Shown: positions 1-7,266 of the stretch, piece after piece
Numbering within the stretch: position 1 is the stretch's first letter
How the letters are laid out: each line of letters starts with the position of its first letter
NCBI GenBank assembly: GCA_028699175.1
Contig: JAQVVC010000026.1
Coordinates: 1 to 11,636 of the forward strand
Reading direction: 5' to 3'
Length of the DNA: 11,636 nt
DNA from: Bacilli bacterium
GTDB lineage: Bacteria; Bacillota_I; Bacilli_A; RF39; UBA660
Made by a program: the position numbers and the translations under genes
Notes under the pieces: model-generated
Database searches by the model: none
What the model was told of the DNA's origin: nothing
What the model saw: only the letters and a program-made list of their open reading frames with translations

Positions 1-37
1 TTTGGAGACCGTTATTCTACCATTAGACCATACCCCT
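1..37 (-). tRNA. tRNA-Trp (CCA), 5' half, cut by window edge
   Basis: Read on the minus strand, the 37 bases give an acceptor arm beginning AGGGGTA, T at position 8, a D arm with the invariant GG (AATGGTA) and the anticodon stem-loop ACGGT-CTCCAAA. The anticodon in that loop is CCA, so it decodes UGG as tryptophan. Acceptor start and anticodon arm closely resemble bacterial tRNA-Trp as I remember it (AGGGGC..., GGTCTCCAAA). The gene runs off the left edge right after the anticodon loop, so the T arm and 3' end are not visible. In many Firmicutes tRNA-Trp sits just before secE-nusG; that these lie beyond the left edge is only inference. The closest alternative, tRNA-Gly (UCC), is less likely because the loop frame places CCA at positions 34-36. 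Confidence 0.9.
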
Positions 38-57
38 ATTACTTGAATAACAAAATG

Positions 58-86
58 ATTATAGCATATCTCTTTATTAATTTAAA
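58..86 (-). promoter_or_regulatory. Promoter of tRNA-Trp
   Basis: On the minus strand there is a perfect extended -10 element, TGCTATAAT (-10 hexamer at 58-63, TG at 65-66). It is preceded by a 17-base spacer and a -35-like TTTAAA at 81-86 (4 of 6 matches to TTGACA). The -10 lies 20 bases before the first tRNA base, leaving a short leader for processing. Confidence 0.8.
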
Positions 87-157
87 GTTTATTTTTGTAT
101 AGATTTTCTTTTTTAATATATCTTTTTATAGTACAATTATTATGGCAGGTGGTAATA

Positions 158-1498
158 ATGTGGAAAAATAAAAAAATATTTATCTTAGGAATGGCGAGAA
201 GTGGATATGAAGCAGCTAAACTACTTGCTAAAAAAAATAATCAAGTATTAATAACTGATATTAAAGAGCAAGATAAAAAGCACGTTGAAGAATTGAAAAC
301 TTTAGGAGTAGAATATGTAATTACAAGTGAACCAGAATTAATTTTAGACAATTCATATGATTTAGTTGTTAAAAATCCAGGGATTAATAAAGAGCATCCC
401 GTGGTAAGGAAAGCTAAAGAATTAAATATTTCTGTTATAAATGAAGTGGAAGTAGCTTATCATTATTTACCTAAAGATATTACTATTATTGGTATAACTG
501 GATCTAATGGTAAAACAACAACAACAACTATTATATATGAAATTTTAAAAGTGGCAGGTAAACCAGTTCACCTTGCTGGTAATATAGGCTTTCCTTTATG
601 CTCATTTGTAAATCATATCAAAAAAGGTGATATTTTAGTAATTGAAATATCGAGTCATCAATTAGTTGATTTTGATAAATTTAAAACAAATATTGTGGTT
701 TTGACTAATTTATCAGAAACGCATTTAGACTTTTTTAAAACTTATGATAATTATGTTAATAATAAAGGAAGAATATTTAATTTTCATACTTATAAAAATT
801 TAGCAATTATTAATAAAGATAATAAGGATTCTTTATTATTAACTAGCAATATCGCTTCAAAAAAAATATATTTTTCAGTTAGTCAAAAAACTGATTGTTA
901 TCTAGATAACAAAAATATTTATTATAATAATGAAGAAATCATTAAATTAGAAAATATAAAAATTAAAGGAAATCATAATTATGAAAACATAATGGGAGCT
1001 ATTATAGTAGTAAAACAGTTTGGTGTTGATAATAAAGATATAAATAAAGTACTTAAAAAATTTAGTGGAGTAGAACACCGAATAGAATATGTTAAAGAAA
1101 TAAATAAGAGATTATTTTATAATGATTCTAAATCAACTAATGTTAAAGCTACCCAAATTGCTTTAAGGTCATTTGTAAGTCCAATTATATTAATATTAGG
1201 CGGTCTTGATCGAGGCCTTCCTTTTGATGATTTAGAACCGGATATGAAATATGTCAAAGAAATTATTTGTTATGGAGAAACTAAAAATATCATAAAAAAA
1301 TTTGCTAATAAAATAAATATATCATGTAATGTAGTAGATAATTTAGAGCAAGCTGTTAATAAATCTTATGAATTATCACGCCCGAAAGATATAATTTTAT
1401 TTAGTCCAGCTTGTGCTTCTTGGGATCAATATAATAATTTTGAAGAAAGAGGTAAGGAATTTAAAAAAGTGGTTGGTAAATTAAGAAAGTTATATTAA
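158..1498 (+). CDS. murD: UDP-N-acetylmuramoylalanine--D-glutamate ligase
   Basis: MurD is the cytoplasmic ATP-dependent ligase that adds D-glutamate to UDP-MurNAc-L-alanine in peptidoglycan precursor synthesis. The protein is 446 residues, normal for the family. Visible motifs in order: N-terminal UDP-binding segment FILGMARSGYEAAK; P-loop GITGSNGKTT at residues 112-121; EISSHQL and LTNLSETHLDF in the central Mur ligase domain; KGNHNYEN; VEHRIEYV; then the C-terminal domain with DSKSTN (323-328), GGLDRGLPFD and SPACASW (416-422). The SPACAS and DSK-TN signatures separate MurD from MurC, MurE and MurF. I chose ATG 158 because AGGTGG lies five bases upstream at 147-152. The frame stays open back to a TTG at 95, but those 21 extra residues are hydrophobic and have no ribosome-binding site. 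No other division or wall cluster gene is adjacent. No clear promoter was found; TACAAT at 132-137 is a weak -10 candidate. Confidence 0.96.
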   Translation: MWKNKKIFILGMARSGYEAAKLLAKKNNQVLITDIKEQDKKHVEELKTLGVEYVITSEPELILDNSYDLVVKNPGINKEHPVVRKAKELNISVINEVEVAYHYLPKDITIIGITGSNGKTTTTTIIYEILKVAGKPVHLAGNIGFPLCSFVNHIKKGDILVIEISSHQLVDFDKFKTNIVVLTNLSETHLDFFKTYDNYVNNKGRIFNFHTYKNLAIINKDNKDSLLLTSNIASKKIYFSVSQKTDCYLDNKNIYYNNEEIIKLENIKIKGNHNYENIMGAIIVVKQFGVDNKDINKVLKKFSGVEHRIEYVKEINKRLFYNDSKSTNVKATQIALRSFVSPIILILGGLDRGLPFDDLEPDMKYVKEIICYGETKNIIKKFANKINISCNVVDNLEQAVNKSYELSRPKDIILFSPACASWDQYNNFEERGKEFKKVVGKLRKLY

Positions 1499-1517
1499 GA
1501 AATAAAGGAAAAATAAG

Positions 1518-1547
1518 AAGAAAATGACATCTTGTGTCATTTTTCTT
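1518..1547. terminator. Bidirectional hairpin terminator between murD and the RHH genes
   Basis: AAGAAAATGACA and TGTCATTTTTCTT form a stem of about 12 pairs with one bulged T and loop TCTTG. It starts 20 bases after the murD stop. The outer stem is A-rich on the left and T-rich on the right, so it can act as a terminator for murD and, read in reverse, for the minus-strand genes that end at 1577. Confidence 0.75.
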
Positions 1548-1576
1548 AAGTAGAAAAATTTAGATTTCTTCTTTTC

Positions 1577-1741
1577 TTATTTCATATTTTTCAAAGCATA
1601 TTCACAAGCTTGAACTACAAATTTTGAAAACGAAATATCTTTATCCTTAATCTGATTATCAATCTTTTTAATAAGATTTAAAGGAAATCTAACATTTTTA
1701 TTTTGGGTTTCATTTTTATGAAAGTCTATTACGAATGCCAA
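1577..1741 (-). CDS. Small ribbon-helix-helix DNA-binding protein (copy A)
   Basis: This 54-residue protein has the layout of an Arc/CopG-type ribbon-helix-helix (RHH) repressor: a disordered start, a beta strand KNVRFPLN (residues 15-22), helix 1 (LIKKIDNQIKDK) and helix 2 (SFSKFVVQACEYALKNM). The RFP-L-LI-KI and SFSKFV-ACEYAL pattern is typical of RHH proteins seen alone, in phages or as antitoxins. Start TTG 1741 is supported by GGAGGG at 1750-1755, eight bases upstream, and by exact N-terminal alignment with the neighbouring paralogue, which starts with ATG. It lies 57 bases downstream of copy B on the same strand, so co-transcription is likely. The two proteins match at 35 of 54 positions without gaps. 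No toxin, integrase or phage gene is next to it. DNA target and partner are unknown; the RHH fold assignment rests on pattern recognition only. Confidence 0.82.
   Translation of the reverse strand: MAFVIDFHKNETQNKNVRFPLNLIKKIDNQIKDKDISFSKFVVQACEYALKNMK
1593..1638 (-). repeat. 46-base near-identical repeat, copy A
   Basis: This block within RHH copy A matches 1830-1875 in copy B at 45 of 46 bases (22 identical, one C/T difference, 23 identical). It encodes the ISFSKFV-QACEYAL helix 2 region. Confidence 0.85.
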
Positions 1742-1771
1742 TATATTCTCCCTCCAATATTATAATATAAA

Positions 1772-1787
1772 TATATTTATAAATATA
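1772..1787. promoter_or_regulatory. Possible operator: 16-base perfect palindrome
   Basis: TATATTTATAAATATA is a perfect 16-base palindrome in the gap between the two RHH genes. Its half, TATATTTATA, recurs at 1992-2001 between the -10 box and ribosome-binding site of copy B. RHH proteins often repress their own genes through short symmetric sites, so this could be an autoregulatory operator. The surrounding DNA is almost pure A+T, where such palindromes arise by chance, so the call is weak. Confidence 0.3.
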
Positions 1788-1798
1788 ATAAATAATAT

Positions 1799-1978
1799 TT
1801 ATTTTTTTGTGTTTTCTTTAATATTTTCTAAAGCATATTCACAAGCTTGAATTACAAATTTTGAAAACGAAATATTTTTTCCTATAATTTGACTTTCAAT
1901 TTTAGTTATTAAATCTAACGGAAATCTGATTGTTTTGTTTACTGTTTCATTTTTAACTGTATTAATAATAAATGTCAT
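1799..1978 (-). CDS. Small ribbon-helix-helix DNA-binding protein (copy B)
   Basis: A 59-residue RHH-type protein and first gene of a two-gene minus-strand unit. The beta strand KTIRFPLD (residues 15-22) is followed by helix 1 (LITKIESQI) and helix 2 (SFSKFVIQACEYALENI), with a short lysine-rich tail absent from copy A. ATG 1978 is preceded by GGGAGGT at 1984-1990, five bases away, and an extended -10 promoter lies directly upstream. Identity with copy A is 35 of 54 aligned residues, concentrated in helix 2, where the DNA is nearly identical. RHH proteins dimerise, so A and B could form homo- or heterodimers; that is inference. It may be a solitary antitoxin-like regulator or a relic of a mobile element. 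No target gene is evident, although the ABC transporter starts 287 bases away, divergently. Confidence 0.85.
   Translation of the reverse strand: MTFIINTVKNETVNKTIRFPLDLITKIESQIIGKNISFSKFVIQACEYALENIKENTKK
1830..1875 (-). repeat. 46-base near-identical repeat, copy B
   Basis: Partner of the block at 1593-1638, offset by 237 bases in direct orientation, with a single base difference. It lies entirely within the coding region of RHH copy B. Confidence 0.85.
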
Positions 1979-2000
1979 CTGTTACCTCCCGTATATTTAT

Positions 2001-2009
2001 ATTATAACA
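2001..2009 (-). promoter_or_regulatory. Extended -10 promoter of the RHH gene pair
   Basis: The minus strand reads TGTTATAAT (-10 hexamer at 2001-2006, TG at 2008-2009), a perfect extended -10. No good -35 is visible at the usual distance. The predicted transcription start near 1994 gives a leader of about 16 bases, so the TATATTTATA motif at 1992-2001 overlaps the start region and could be an operator. Confidence 0.65.
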
Positions 2010-2234
2010 AAAACAGAAAAAAATATACATCGCGAAATTTATGGCTTTATGTCTCACATTTTACAGGAATAAGTAGTATATGTAAATATAATGTATAATA
2101 GTGAAAAAAGATATTATAACATTTATTTTTTCATTTGCTTTTTATAATATCAATATTATATTTCCTGATTATATAGTTCAACAAGTAATTCTTGTTTTCT
2201 TTATAAAAAAGGACTTAATATTAAATATATGTAG

Positions 2235-2240
2235 TATAAT
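2235..2240 (+). promoter_or_regulatory. Probable -10 box of the ABC transporter gene
   Basis: A perfect TATAAT lies 24 bases before the chosen start codon, without the TG extension and without a recognisable -35. The spacer 2010-2234 otherwise holds further TATAAT matches (2087-2092, 2094-2099), a 10-base inverted repeat (2110-2119 with 2142-2151) and a small hairpin AACAAG/CTTGTT at 2180-2196. I see no convincing gene in it. Confidence 0.45.
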
Positions 2241-2264
2241 AATCTAATGAGGAGGAAATACGTC

Positions 2265-4742
2265 ATGTTAGAAATAAAAAAAGTATCAAAATTATATAAA
2301 ACTGATGATTTTAATCAAAAAGCTTTAAATGAAGTTAGTGTTTGTTTTAGAAAAAATGAATTTGTTTCTATTTTAGGTCCATCTGGGTCTGGAAAAACAA
2401 CTCTTTTAAATATCATAGGAGGACTTGATCAATATACATCTGGAGATTTAATTATTAATGAAATTAGTACTAAATATTTTAAAGATAAAGATTGGGATAC
2501 ATATCGTAATCATAGAGTAGGGTTTGTTTTTCAAAGTTATAATTTAATTCATCATCAATCTATTTTAGCTAATGTTGAACTTGCTTTGACTTTATCAGGT
2601 ATAATTAAATCAGAAAGAAGAAAAAGAGCCATTAAAGCTTTAAAAGAAGTGGGTCTTAAAGATCATATGAATAAAAGACCTAACCAATTATCTGGTGGTC
2701 AAATGCAAAGAGTTGCGATTGCTAGAGCTTTAGTTAATAATCCTGATATATTACTTGCTGATGAACCTACTGGAGCGCTTGATTCTGAAACTAGTAAACA
2801 AATTATGGAAATATTAAAAAATATTGCTAAAGAAAAATTAGTTATTATGGTAACACATAATTCCGAAATCGCAAAAGGGTATTCTACTAGAATAATAAAA
2901 TTACAAGATGGTAAGATTACTGATGATTCAAATTATTATGATGGAGAATCAGATACAAAAGAAAGTGCTGATGATACAAATAAAAAATTTAAAAAGAAAA
3001 GTATGAGTTTTAAAACCGCTTTAGCTTTATCGTTAAATAATTTGTTAACTAAAAAATGGCGAACTATTTTAACCGCATCAGCAGGAAGTGTTGGTATAAT
3101 AGGTATTGCACTTATATTATCTTTATCAAATGGAGTAAATAATTATATTGAAAGAATGGAACAGGAAACTTTATCTTCTTATCCTCTTCAAATTGAAGCT
3201 AGTACAATGGATTTCACGTCTATGATTCAAAATATTACTGAATTTGAAGATATTATATGTGATAGTAATAAAATTTGCACAACCGATGATATTTCAATAA
3301 GCCCAGCTGTTCAACTTGAATCAGCTAAAGCAAGCAATAACCTAGTCGAATTTAAAAAATATTTAGATAATAAAGGTGGAAATATAAATGATTATGTTAC
3401 TGATATTCAATATCGATACAATATAGATTTACAAATATATAGTAAAAATATTGATGATATAATTAGGGTTCATCCTAATAGCTTTAGTACAAATCCATTT
3501 TTAGAAGCTCCTAAAAAACAAATAGAACTAGTGGGAGTTAATATGAACAATAGTGAATATTCTTCTAACGTTTTTCGTGAATTAATTGGAAATAATAAAT
3601 TACTAGAAAGTCAATATTCAATATTATCAGGAAGATTACCTAATAAATATAATGAGTTAGTACTTATTGTTGATGAAAATAATTCTATACCTATGTCGTT
3701 AATATATTCACTTAATATTAAAGATCGAAAAGAAATAAATGAAATATTAGAAAAGGCTAAAGAAGGGGAAAAAATAGATATTAAAAGTCTTAATTATTCT
3801 TATAACGATTTTATTGGTCTTGAATATAGTTTAGTATTAAATCCTACTGTTTTTGTTAAAGAAAATGGTAACTGGATAGATAAAAGTAATAATAAATCTT
3901 TTATGAAAGATAAAATCAATAATGGGATTAATTTATCAATAGTTGGAGTAATTAAAGTAAGTGATGATGCTATCGAAGCATCTAGCGGATATGTAGGTTA
4001 TACTCATAATTTAACCAAATATGTGATTAATGAAATCTCTAATACTGAAATTGCTAAAGAGCAGTTAAAAAATCCTAGTATAGATATTTTAACTGGTTTA
4101 AAATTTGATGGGGTAATTAATTCTTATGATAAAACAAGACAAAAGTTAGGTATTGCAGATTTAGAAAGACCTATAGGGATTAATATATATCCTAATGGTT
4201 TTGAATCTAAAGAAAAGGTTGAAAATATAATAACTGATTATAATAAAATTCAAGAAGACAATAATAATTCAGAAAATATTATAACTTATACTGATTATAT
4301 TGGGATATTATTATCTTCAGTAACTAGTGCTATAAATATAATTACTTATGTTTTAATTGCATTTGTTGCTGTGTCGTTAGTTGTTTCTAGTATTATGATT
4401 GCGATAATTACCTATGTTTCTGTTCTAGAAAGAACTAAAGAAATAGGAATATTAAGATCTATTGGGGCTTCTAAAAAAGATATTTCTAGAGTATTTAGAG
4501 CCGAAACTGTAATTGAAGGTTTTGTTGCTGGTATTTTAGGAATCTTAATTACTTTATTATTATCTTTACCTATTAATAAGATTATTTATAATGTTTTAGA
4601 TGTTAATAATATAGCTAGTTTGCCGTTATTAGGAGGTATTTCTCTTATAATTATAAGTGTCTTATTAAATTTAATAGCGGGTTTAATACCAGCCAGAATA
4701 GCTAGTAAAAAAGATCCTGTTGAGTGCCTTAGAGCTGAATAA
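2265..4742 (+). CDS. Fused ABC transporter ATPase-permease, MacB/FtsX type
   Basis: An 825-residue membrane protein joining an ATPase to a permease of the MacB/LolCDE/FtsX superfamily. ATPase motifs: Walker A GPSGSGKTT (38-46), Q-loop FQSYN, signature LSGGQ (142-146), Walker B LLADEPTGALD (D166, E167) and switch VTHN (H198). An acidic linker follows, then TM1 (about 268-288), an external domain of about 400 residues, and TM2-TM4 (about 690-714, 746-768, 786-808). ERTKEIGILRSIGA after TM2 is the FtsX-family coupling segment. Four-TM exporters of this superfamily act by mechanotransmission and export peptides, antibiotics or lipids; the substrate here is unknown. The external domain is unusually long, with cysteines at 332 and 338 that might pair. 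ATG 2265 was chosen because GAGGAGG sits nine bases upstream; an in-frame ATG at 2247 overlaps that site. It appears monocistronic, with no two-component system beside it. Confidence 0.93.
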   Translation: MLEIKKVSKLYKTDDFNQKALNEVSVCFRKNEFVSILGPSGSGKTTLLNIIGGLDQYTSGDLIINEISTKYFKDKDWDTYRNHRVGFVFQSYNLIHHQSILANVELALTLSGIIKSERRKRAIKALKEVGLKDHMNKRPNQLSGGQMQRVAIARALVNNPDILLADEPTGALDSETSKQIMEILKNIAKEKLVIMVTHNSEIAKGYSTRIIKLQDGKITDDSNYYDGESDTKESADDTNKKFKKKSMSFKTALALSLNNLLTKKWRTILTASAGSVGIIGIALILSLSNGVNNYIERMEQETLSSYPLQIEASTMDFTSMIQNITEFEDIICDSNKICTTDDISISPAVQLESAKASNNLVEFKKYLDNKGGNINDYVTDIQYRYNIDLQIYSKNIDDIIRVHPNSFSTNPFLEAPKKQIELVGVNMNNSEYSSNVFRELIGNNKLLESQYSILSGRLPNKYNELVLIVDENNSIPMSLIYSLNIKDRKEINEILEKAKEGEKIDIKSLNYSYNDFIGLEYSLVLNPTVFVKENGNWIDKSNNKSFMKDKINNGINLSIVGVIKVSDDAIEASSGYVGYTHNLTKYVINEISNTEIAKEQLKNPSIDILTGLKFDGVINSYDKTRQKLGIADLERPIGINIYPNGFESKEKVENIITDYNKIQEDNNNSENIITYTDYIGILLSSVTSAINIITYVLIAFVAVSLVVSSIMIAIITYVSVLERTKEIGILRSIGASKKDISRVFRAETVIEGFVAGILGILITLLLSLPINKIIYNVLDVNNIASLPLLGGISLIIISVLLNLIAGLIPARIASKKDPVECLRAE

Positions 4743-4753
4743 GCTCTTTTTTT
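4731..4753 (+). terminator. Intrinsic terminator overlapping the ABC transporter stop
   Basis: AGAGCT, loop GAATA and AGCTCT form a perfect 6-base stem ending in seven Ts (4747-4753). The stop codon at 4740-4742 lies in the loop and the first base of the 3' arm, so the terminator is embedded in the end of the gene. Confidence 0.75.
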
Positions 4754-4797
4754 GATTTATTTTATAAATAATAGTAATATATTGATAAGGTGATTAT

Positions 4798-5550
4798 ATG
4801 AAAACAGCATTAATTACAGGAGCAAGTAGTGGTATTGGAAAAGATATGGCTCTTTATCTAAATAATTTAAATTATGAGCTTATCTTAGTAGGTAGAAATA
4901 AAGAAAAATTAAATGAATTAAAAAAAAGATGTTCTAATGCAACAGTTATAATATGTGATTTATCAAGTAAAGAAGAAGTATATAAATTATATTTAAAAAC
5001 TAAGAAGTTAAATATCGACTTATTAATTAACAATGCTGGATTTGGTTTATTTGGTTTTTTTAATGAAACTGATTTAGAAACGGAATTAAAAATGATAAAT
5101 GTTAATATAGTAGCTACACATATATTAACTAAATTATTTTTAAAAGATTTTATTAAAAAAGATCAAGGATATATCTTAAATGTATCTTCAAGTGCTGGTT
5201 TTATGCCGGGACCATATTTAAATACTTATTATGCTACTAAAAATTATATTTTAAAATTGACTTTAGCTCTTTATGAAGAATTGAAAAAACAAAAAAGTAA
5301 TGTTAAAGTTAGTGTGTTATGTCCTGGACCTGTTAATACTAATTTTAATAATGTAGCCGGAGGAAGTTTTAATGTTAAAGGTCTTAGTTCAGAATATGTA
5401 GCTAAATATGCTCTTGATCAAGTTTTTAAAAATAAACTTATTATTATTCCGACCTTTAAAATGAGAATGGGTATATTCTTAACTAGACTAATACCAATCA
5501 AGTTATTATTAAAAATTACTTATATTATTCAAAAGAATAAGTTTAGATAG
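4798..5550 (+). CDS. Short-chain dehydrogenase/reductase (SDR)
   Basis: A 250-residue classical SDR, predicted cytoplasmic or membrane-associated NAD(P)(H)-dependent oxidoreductase. The cofactor motif TGASSGIG is at residues 7-14 and NNAG at 78-81. The catalytic triad is plausible as a serine in VSSSAG (about 130-132), Y144 and K148 (YYATK), followed by the CPGPVNTNF segment of the family. Length and order are normal. The C-terminal part is basic and hydrophobic (FLTRLIPIKLLLKITYII), as in SDRs annotated as membrane-linked DltE/YqjQ-like enzymes, but the substrate cannot be read from sequence. The start ATG has AAGGTG at 4787-4792, five bases upstream. It follows the ABC transporter terminator by 44 bases and is followed by the uppP promoter, so it is probably transcribed alone, though its own promoter is not clear. 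Confidence 0.92.
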   Translation: MKTALITGASSGIGKDMALYLNNLNYELILVGRNKEKLNELKKRCSNATVIICDLSSKEEVYKLYLKTKKLNIDLLINNAGFGLFGFFNETDLETELKMINVNIVATHILTKLFLKDFIKKDQGYILNVSSSAGFMPGPYLNTYYATKNYILKLTLALYEELKKQKSNVKVSVLCPGPVNTNFNNVAGGSFNVKGLSSEYVAKYALDQVFKNKLIIIPTFKMRMGIFLTRLIPIKLLLKITYIIQKNKFR

Positions 5551-5594
5551 TTTACATCAATAATTAGGAAATATATTTTAACATTTTAGTAATA

Positions 5595-5603
5595 TGATAT
5601 AAT
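5595..5603 (+). promoter_or_regulatory. Extended -10 promoter of the uppP operon
   Basis: TGATATAAT matches the extended -10 consensus exactly (-10 hexamer 5598-5603). No good -35 is seen 17 bases upstream. The predicted start near 5610 leaves a very short leader with the ribosome-binding site AAAGGAG at 5607-5613, so transcription may begin at or just before that site. Confidence 0.6.
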
Positions 5604-5620
5604 TATAAAGGAGCGATGCT

Positions 5621-6439
5621 ATGTTTGTAGATGTTTTCAAAACAATTATCCTAGGTATTATCGAAGGTATTACCGAGTGGTTACCTATTAGTAGTACTGG
5701 TCATATGATTATAGCTGAAGAATTTTTAAAGCTTGAAGTTAGTCCAGAATTTTGGAAAATGTTCTTAGTTGTAATTCAATTAGGAGCAATATTAGCTATT
5801 GTTGTATTATTTTTTAAAAATTTATTTCCATGGGGATTTAATAAAACTAAAAAAGAGACCAAAGATACTTTTAATTTATGGTATAAAATAATAATAGGAT
5901 GTCTTCCTGCAGCATTAATAGGGATTCCTTTAAGTGATAAAATTGATGAGTTGTTTTTTAATCCAGGAACAGTAGCTTTGATGTTAATAATTTACGGTAT
6001 ATTATTTATTATTGTAGAAAATAAACAAAAAAATAAAAAATATCGGGTAAAGGAAGTTAATAAGATTACTTATAAAGATGCCATTTTAGTGGGATTATTT
6101 CAAGTATTATCATTAATACCAGGTACTAGTCGTAGTGGTGCTACAATATTAGGGGGATTAATAATAGGACTTGACAGAACTGTTGCAGCTAGTTATACTT
6201 TTTACTTAGCAGTTCCTGTTATGTTAGGAGCTTCGCTCATTAAAATATTGGAATTTGGTTTTGTATTTAGTAGTTTTGAAATAATTATCTTAATTGTAGG
6301 TACATTAACAGCATTTATAGTATCTATTTTAACTATTAAATTATTATTAAAATATATTAAGAAAAATGATTTTAAAGTATTTGGGTATTATCGAATCTTA
6401 TTAGGATTGGTAGTAATACTATATTTTCTTTTAAAATAG
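5621..6439 (+). CDS. uppP: Undecaprenyl-diphosphatase (UppP/BacA)
   Basis: This multi-pass membrane enzyme removes a phosphate from undecaprenyl pyrophosphate, recycling the lipid carrier for peptidoglycan and surface glycans; high levels give bacitracin resistance. The two family signatures are present: EGITEWLPISSTGH at residues 15-28, with the conserved glutamates E15 and E19 and H28, and PGTSRSG at 167-173, with the catalytic-site arginine R171. At 272 residues it has normal length and about eight hydrophobic segments. The strong site AAAGGAG lies seven bases before ATG 5621. It is the first gene of a likely three-gene operon, with 14 bases to the next gene, which links the unknown downstream protein and the glucosaminidase-like protein to wall metabolism. 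Confidence 0.97.
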   Translation: MFVDVFKTIILGIIEGITEWLPISSTGHMIIAEEFLKLEVSPEFWKMFLVVIQLGAILAIVVLFFKNLFPWGFNKTKKETKDTFNLWYKIIIGCLPAALIGIPLSDKIDELFFNPGTVALMLIIYGILFIIVENKQKNKKYRVKEVNKITYKDAILVGLFQVLSLIPGTSRSGATILGGLIIGLDRTVAASYTFYLAVPVMLGASLIKILEFGFVFSSFEIIILIVGTLTAFIVSILTIKLLLKYIKKNDFKVFGYYRILLGLVVILYFLLK

Positions 6440-6453
6440 AGTGGTGATTTAGG

Positions 6454-7266
6454 ATGAAACAAAATATTATAATGATTATTATATTAGTAATATTATTTTT
6501 ATTTGGATTATTAATATATGATTTTAGTGATGAATTAGATAAAACCGTAAGTGATTATAATTGGTATCGAATTGAAAATAATAAGTTAACAGCCATCAGT
6601 TTTAAGGATCAAGTTTTTTCTTATTATTATGTTGAAAATAAAAATCCAGTAAGTTTATTTGAATTATGTACTTCTTTTAGATATAACCGTAGTATTAAGG
6701 TAATTAAATTAAATTGTAATATAAAAGAAAATAAACTATATATTGCAGATGTTGATGATAAAAAATTAACGATAACTATTAATGGGGTTGAAAATATTTT
6801 TTATAGAAGCAAGCCAGAAGCAATAAAAGCTGATTTTATAAAGCAAAATAATTTAAATGAAGAGCAATATGAAAATTTAATGAATACTTCTTTATCAGAT
6901 TTTAATATTACAACTGCTAATGAAGTAGTAAATATGTATCAAGTTAAGAATAACCAATTAGTTGCTTTTGTAACCAAAGAACTTACAATTCAAAATGCTT
7001 TAAATTTTAGGGCTTTACATAATTTTATTAGTAATACTAATACTGATGTTTTTGTAATAGATATTGATTCTTTATCTGCAAGTGAAATAGAAAAGTTTAG
7101 TAAAATAAATATAAAAATAAACGAAATAATTAAACAAGCTCCAAATTCAATTTCAATATATAATATTGGAAATAAAAAACATGAATTAATTACTGGAATT
7201 GAAGTAAAAGCGTTTAGTGAAATAGATGGTTATCAAATAAAGGAAGTTTATAGTGAAACTAATTAA
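6454..7266 (+). CDS. Membrane-anchored protein of unknown function
   Basis: I do not recognise this 270-residue protein. It has one N-terminal hydrophobic segment (about residues 5-22) with no cleavage motif that I can see, preceded by a lysine, so the remaining 245 residues are probably outside the membrane. That part looks like a mixed alpha/beta soluble domain rich in Asn, Lys and Ile, with two cysteines (in FELCTSF and KLNCNI) about 17 residues apart. No catalytic motif stands out. The start ATG follows GGTGAT at 6443-6448, 14 bases after the uppP stop. Its 3' end overlaps the next gene by 14 bases and contains that gene's ribosome-binding site, suggesting translational coupling. The context implies a role in cell-wall or lipid-carrier metabolism, or as a partner of the downstream glucosaminidase-like protein. 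Confidence 0.85.
   Translation: MKQNIIMIIILVILFLFGLLIYDFSDELDKTVSDYNWYRIENNKLTAISFKDQVFSYYYVENKNPVSLFELCTSFRYNRSIKVIKLNCNIKENKLYIADVDDKKLTITINGVENIFYRSKPEAIKADFIKQNNLNEEQYENLMNTSLSDFNITTANEVVNMYQVKNNQLVAFVTKELTIQNALNFRALHNFISNTNTDVFVIDIDSLSASEIEKFSKINIKINEIIKQAPNSISIYNIGNKKHELITGIEVKAFSEIDGYQIKEVYSETN

Noticed and set aside
95..157. Upstream in-frame extension of murD from TTG 95
   Set aside because: It has no ribosome-binding site, encodes an unlikely hydrophobic leader for a cytoplasmic enzyme, and ATG 158 has AGGTGG at the right distance and matches the family N terminus.
1577..1978. RHH pair as a toxin-antitoxin module
   Set aside because: Both proteins are the RHH type; no toxin-like ORF is found on either strand between murD and the ABC transporter.
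2101..2247. 48-codon plus-strand ORF from GTG 2101
   Set aside because: No Shine-Dalgarno sequence precedes it, the product is a low-complexity Ile/Phe-rich string expected from translating AT-rich spacer, and it resembles nothing I know.
2247..2264. ATG 2247 as start of the ABC transporter
   Set aside because: The ATG overlaps GAGGAGG, which is the ribosome-binding site for ATG 2265; family members begin near MLEIKKVSK.
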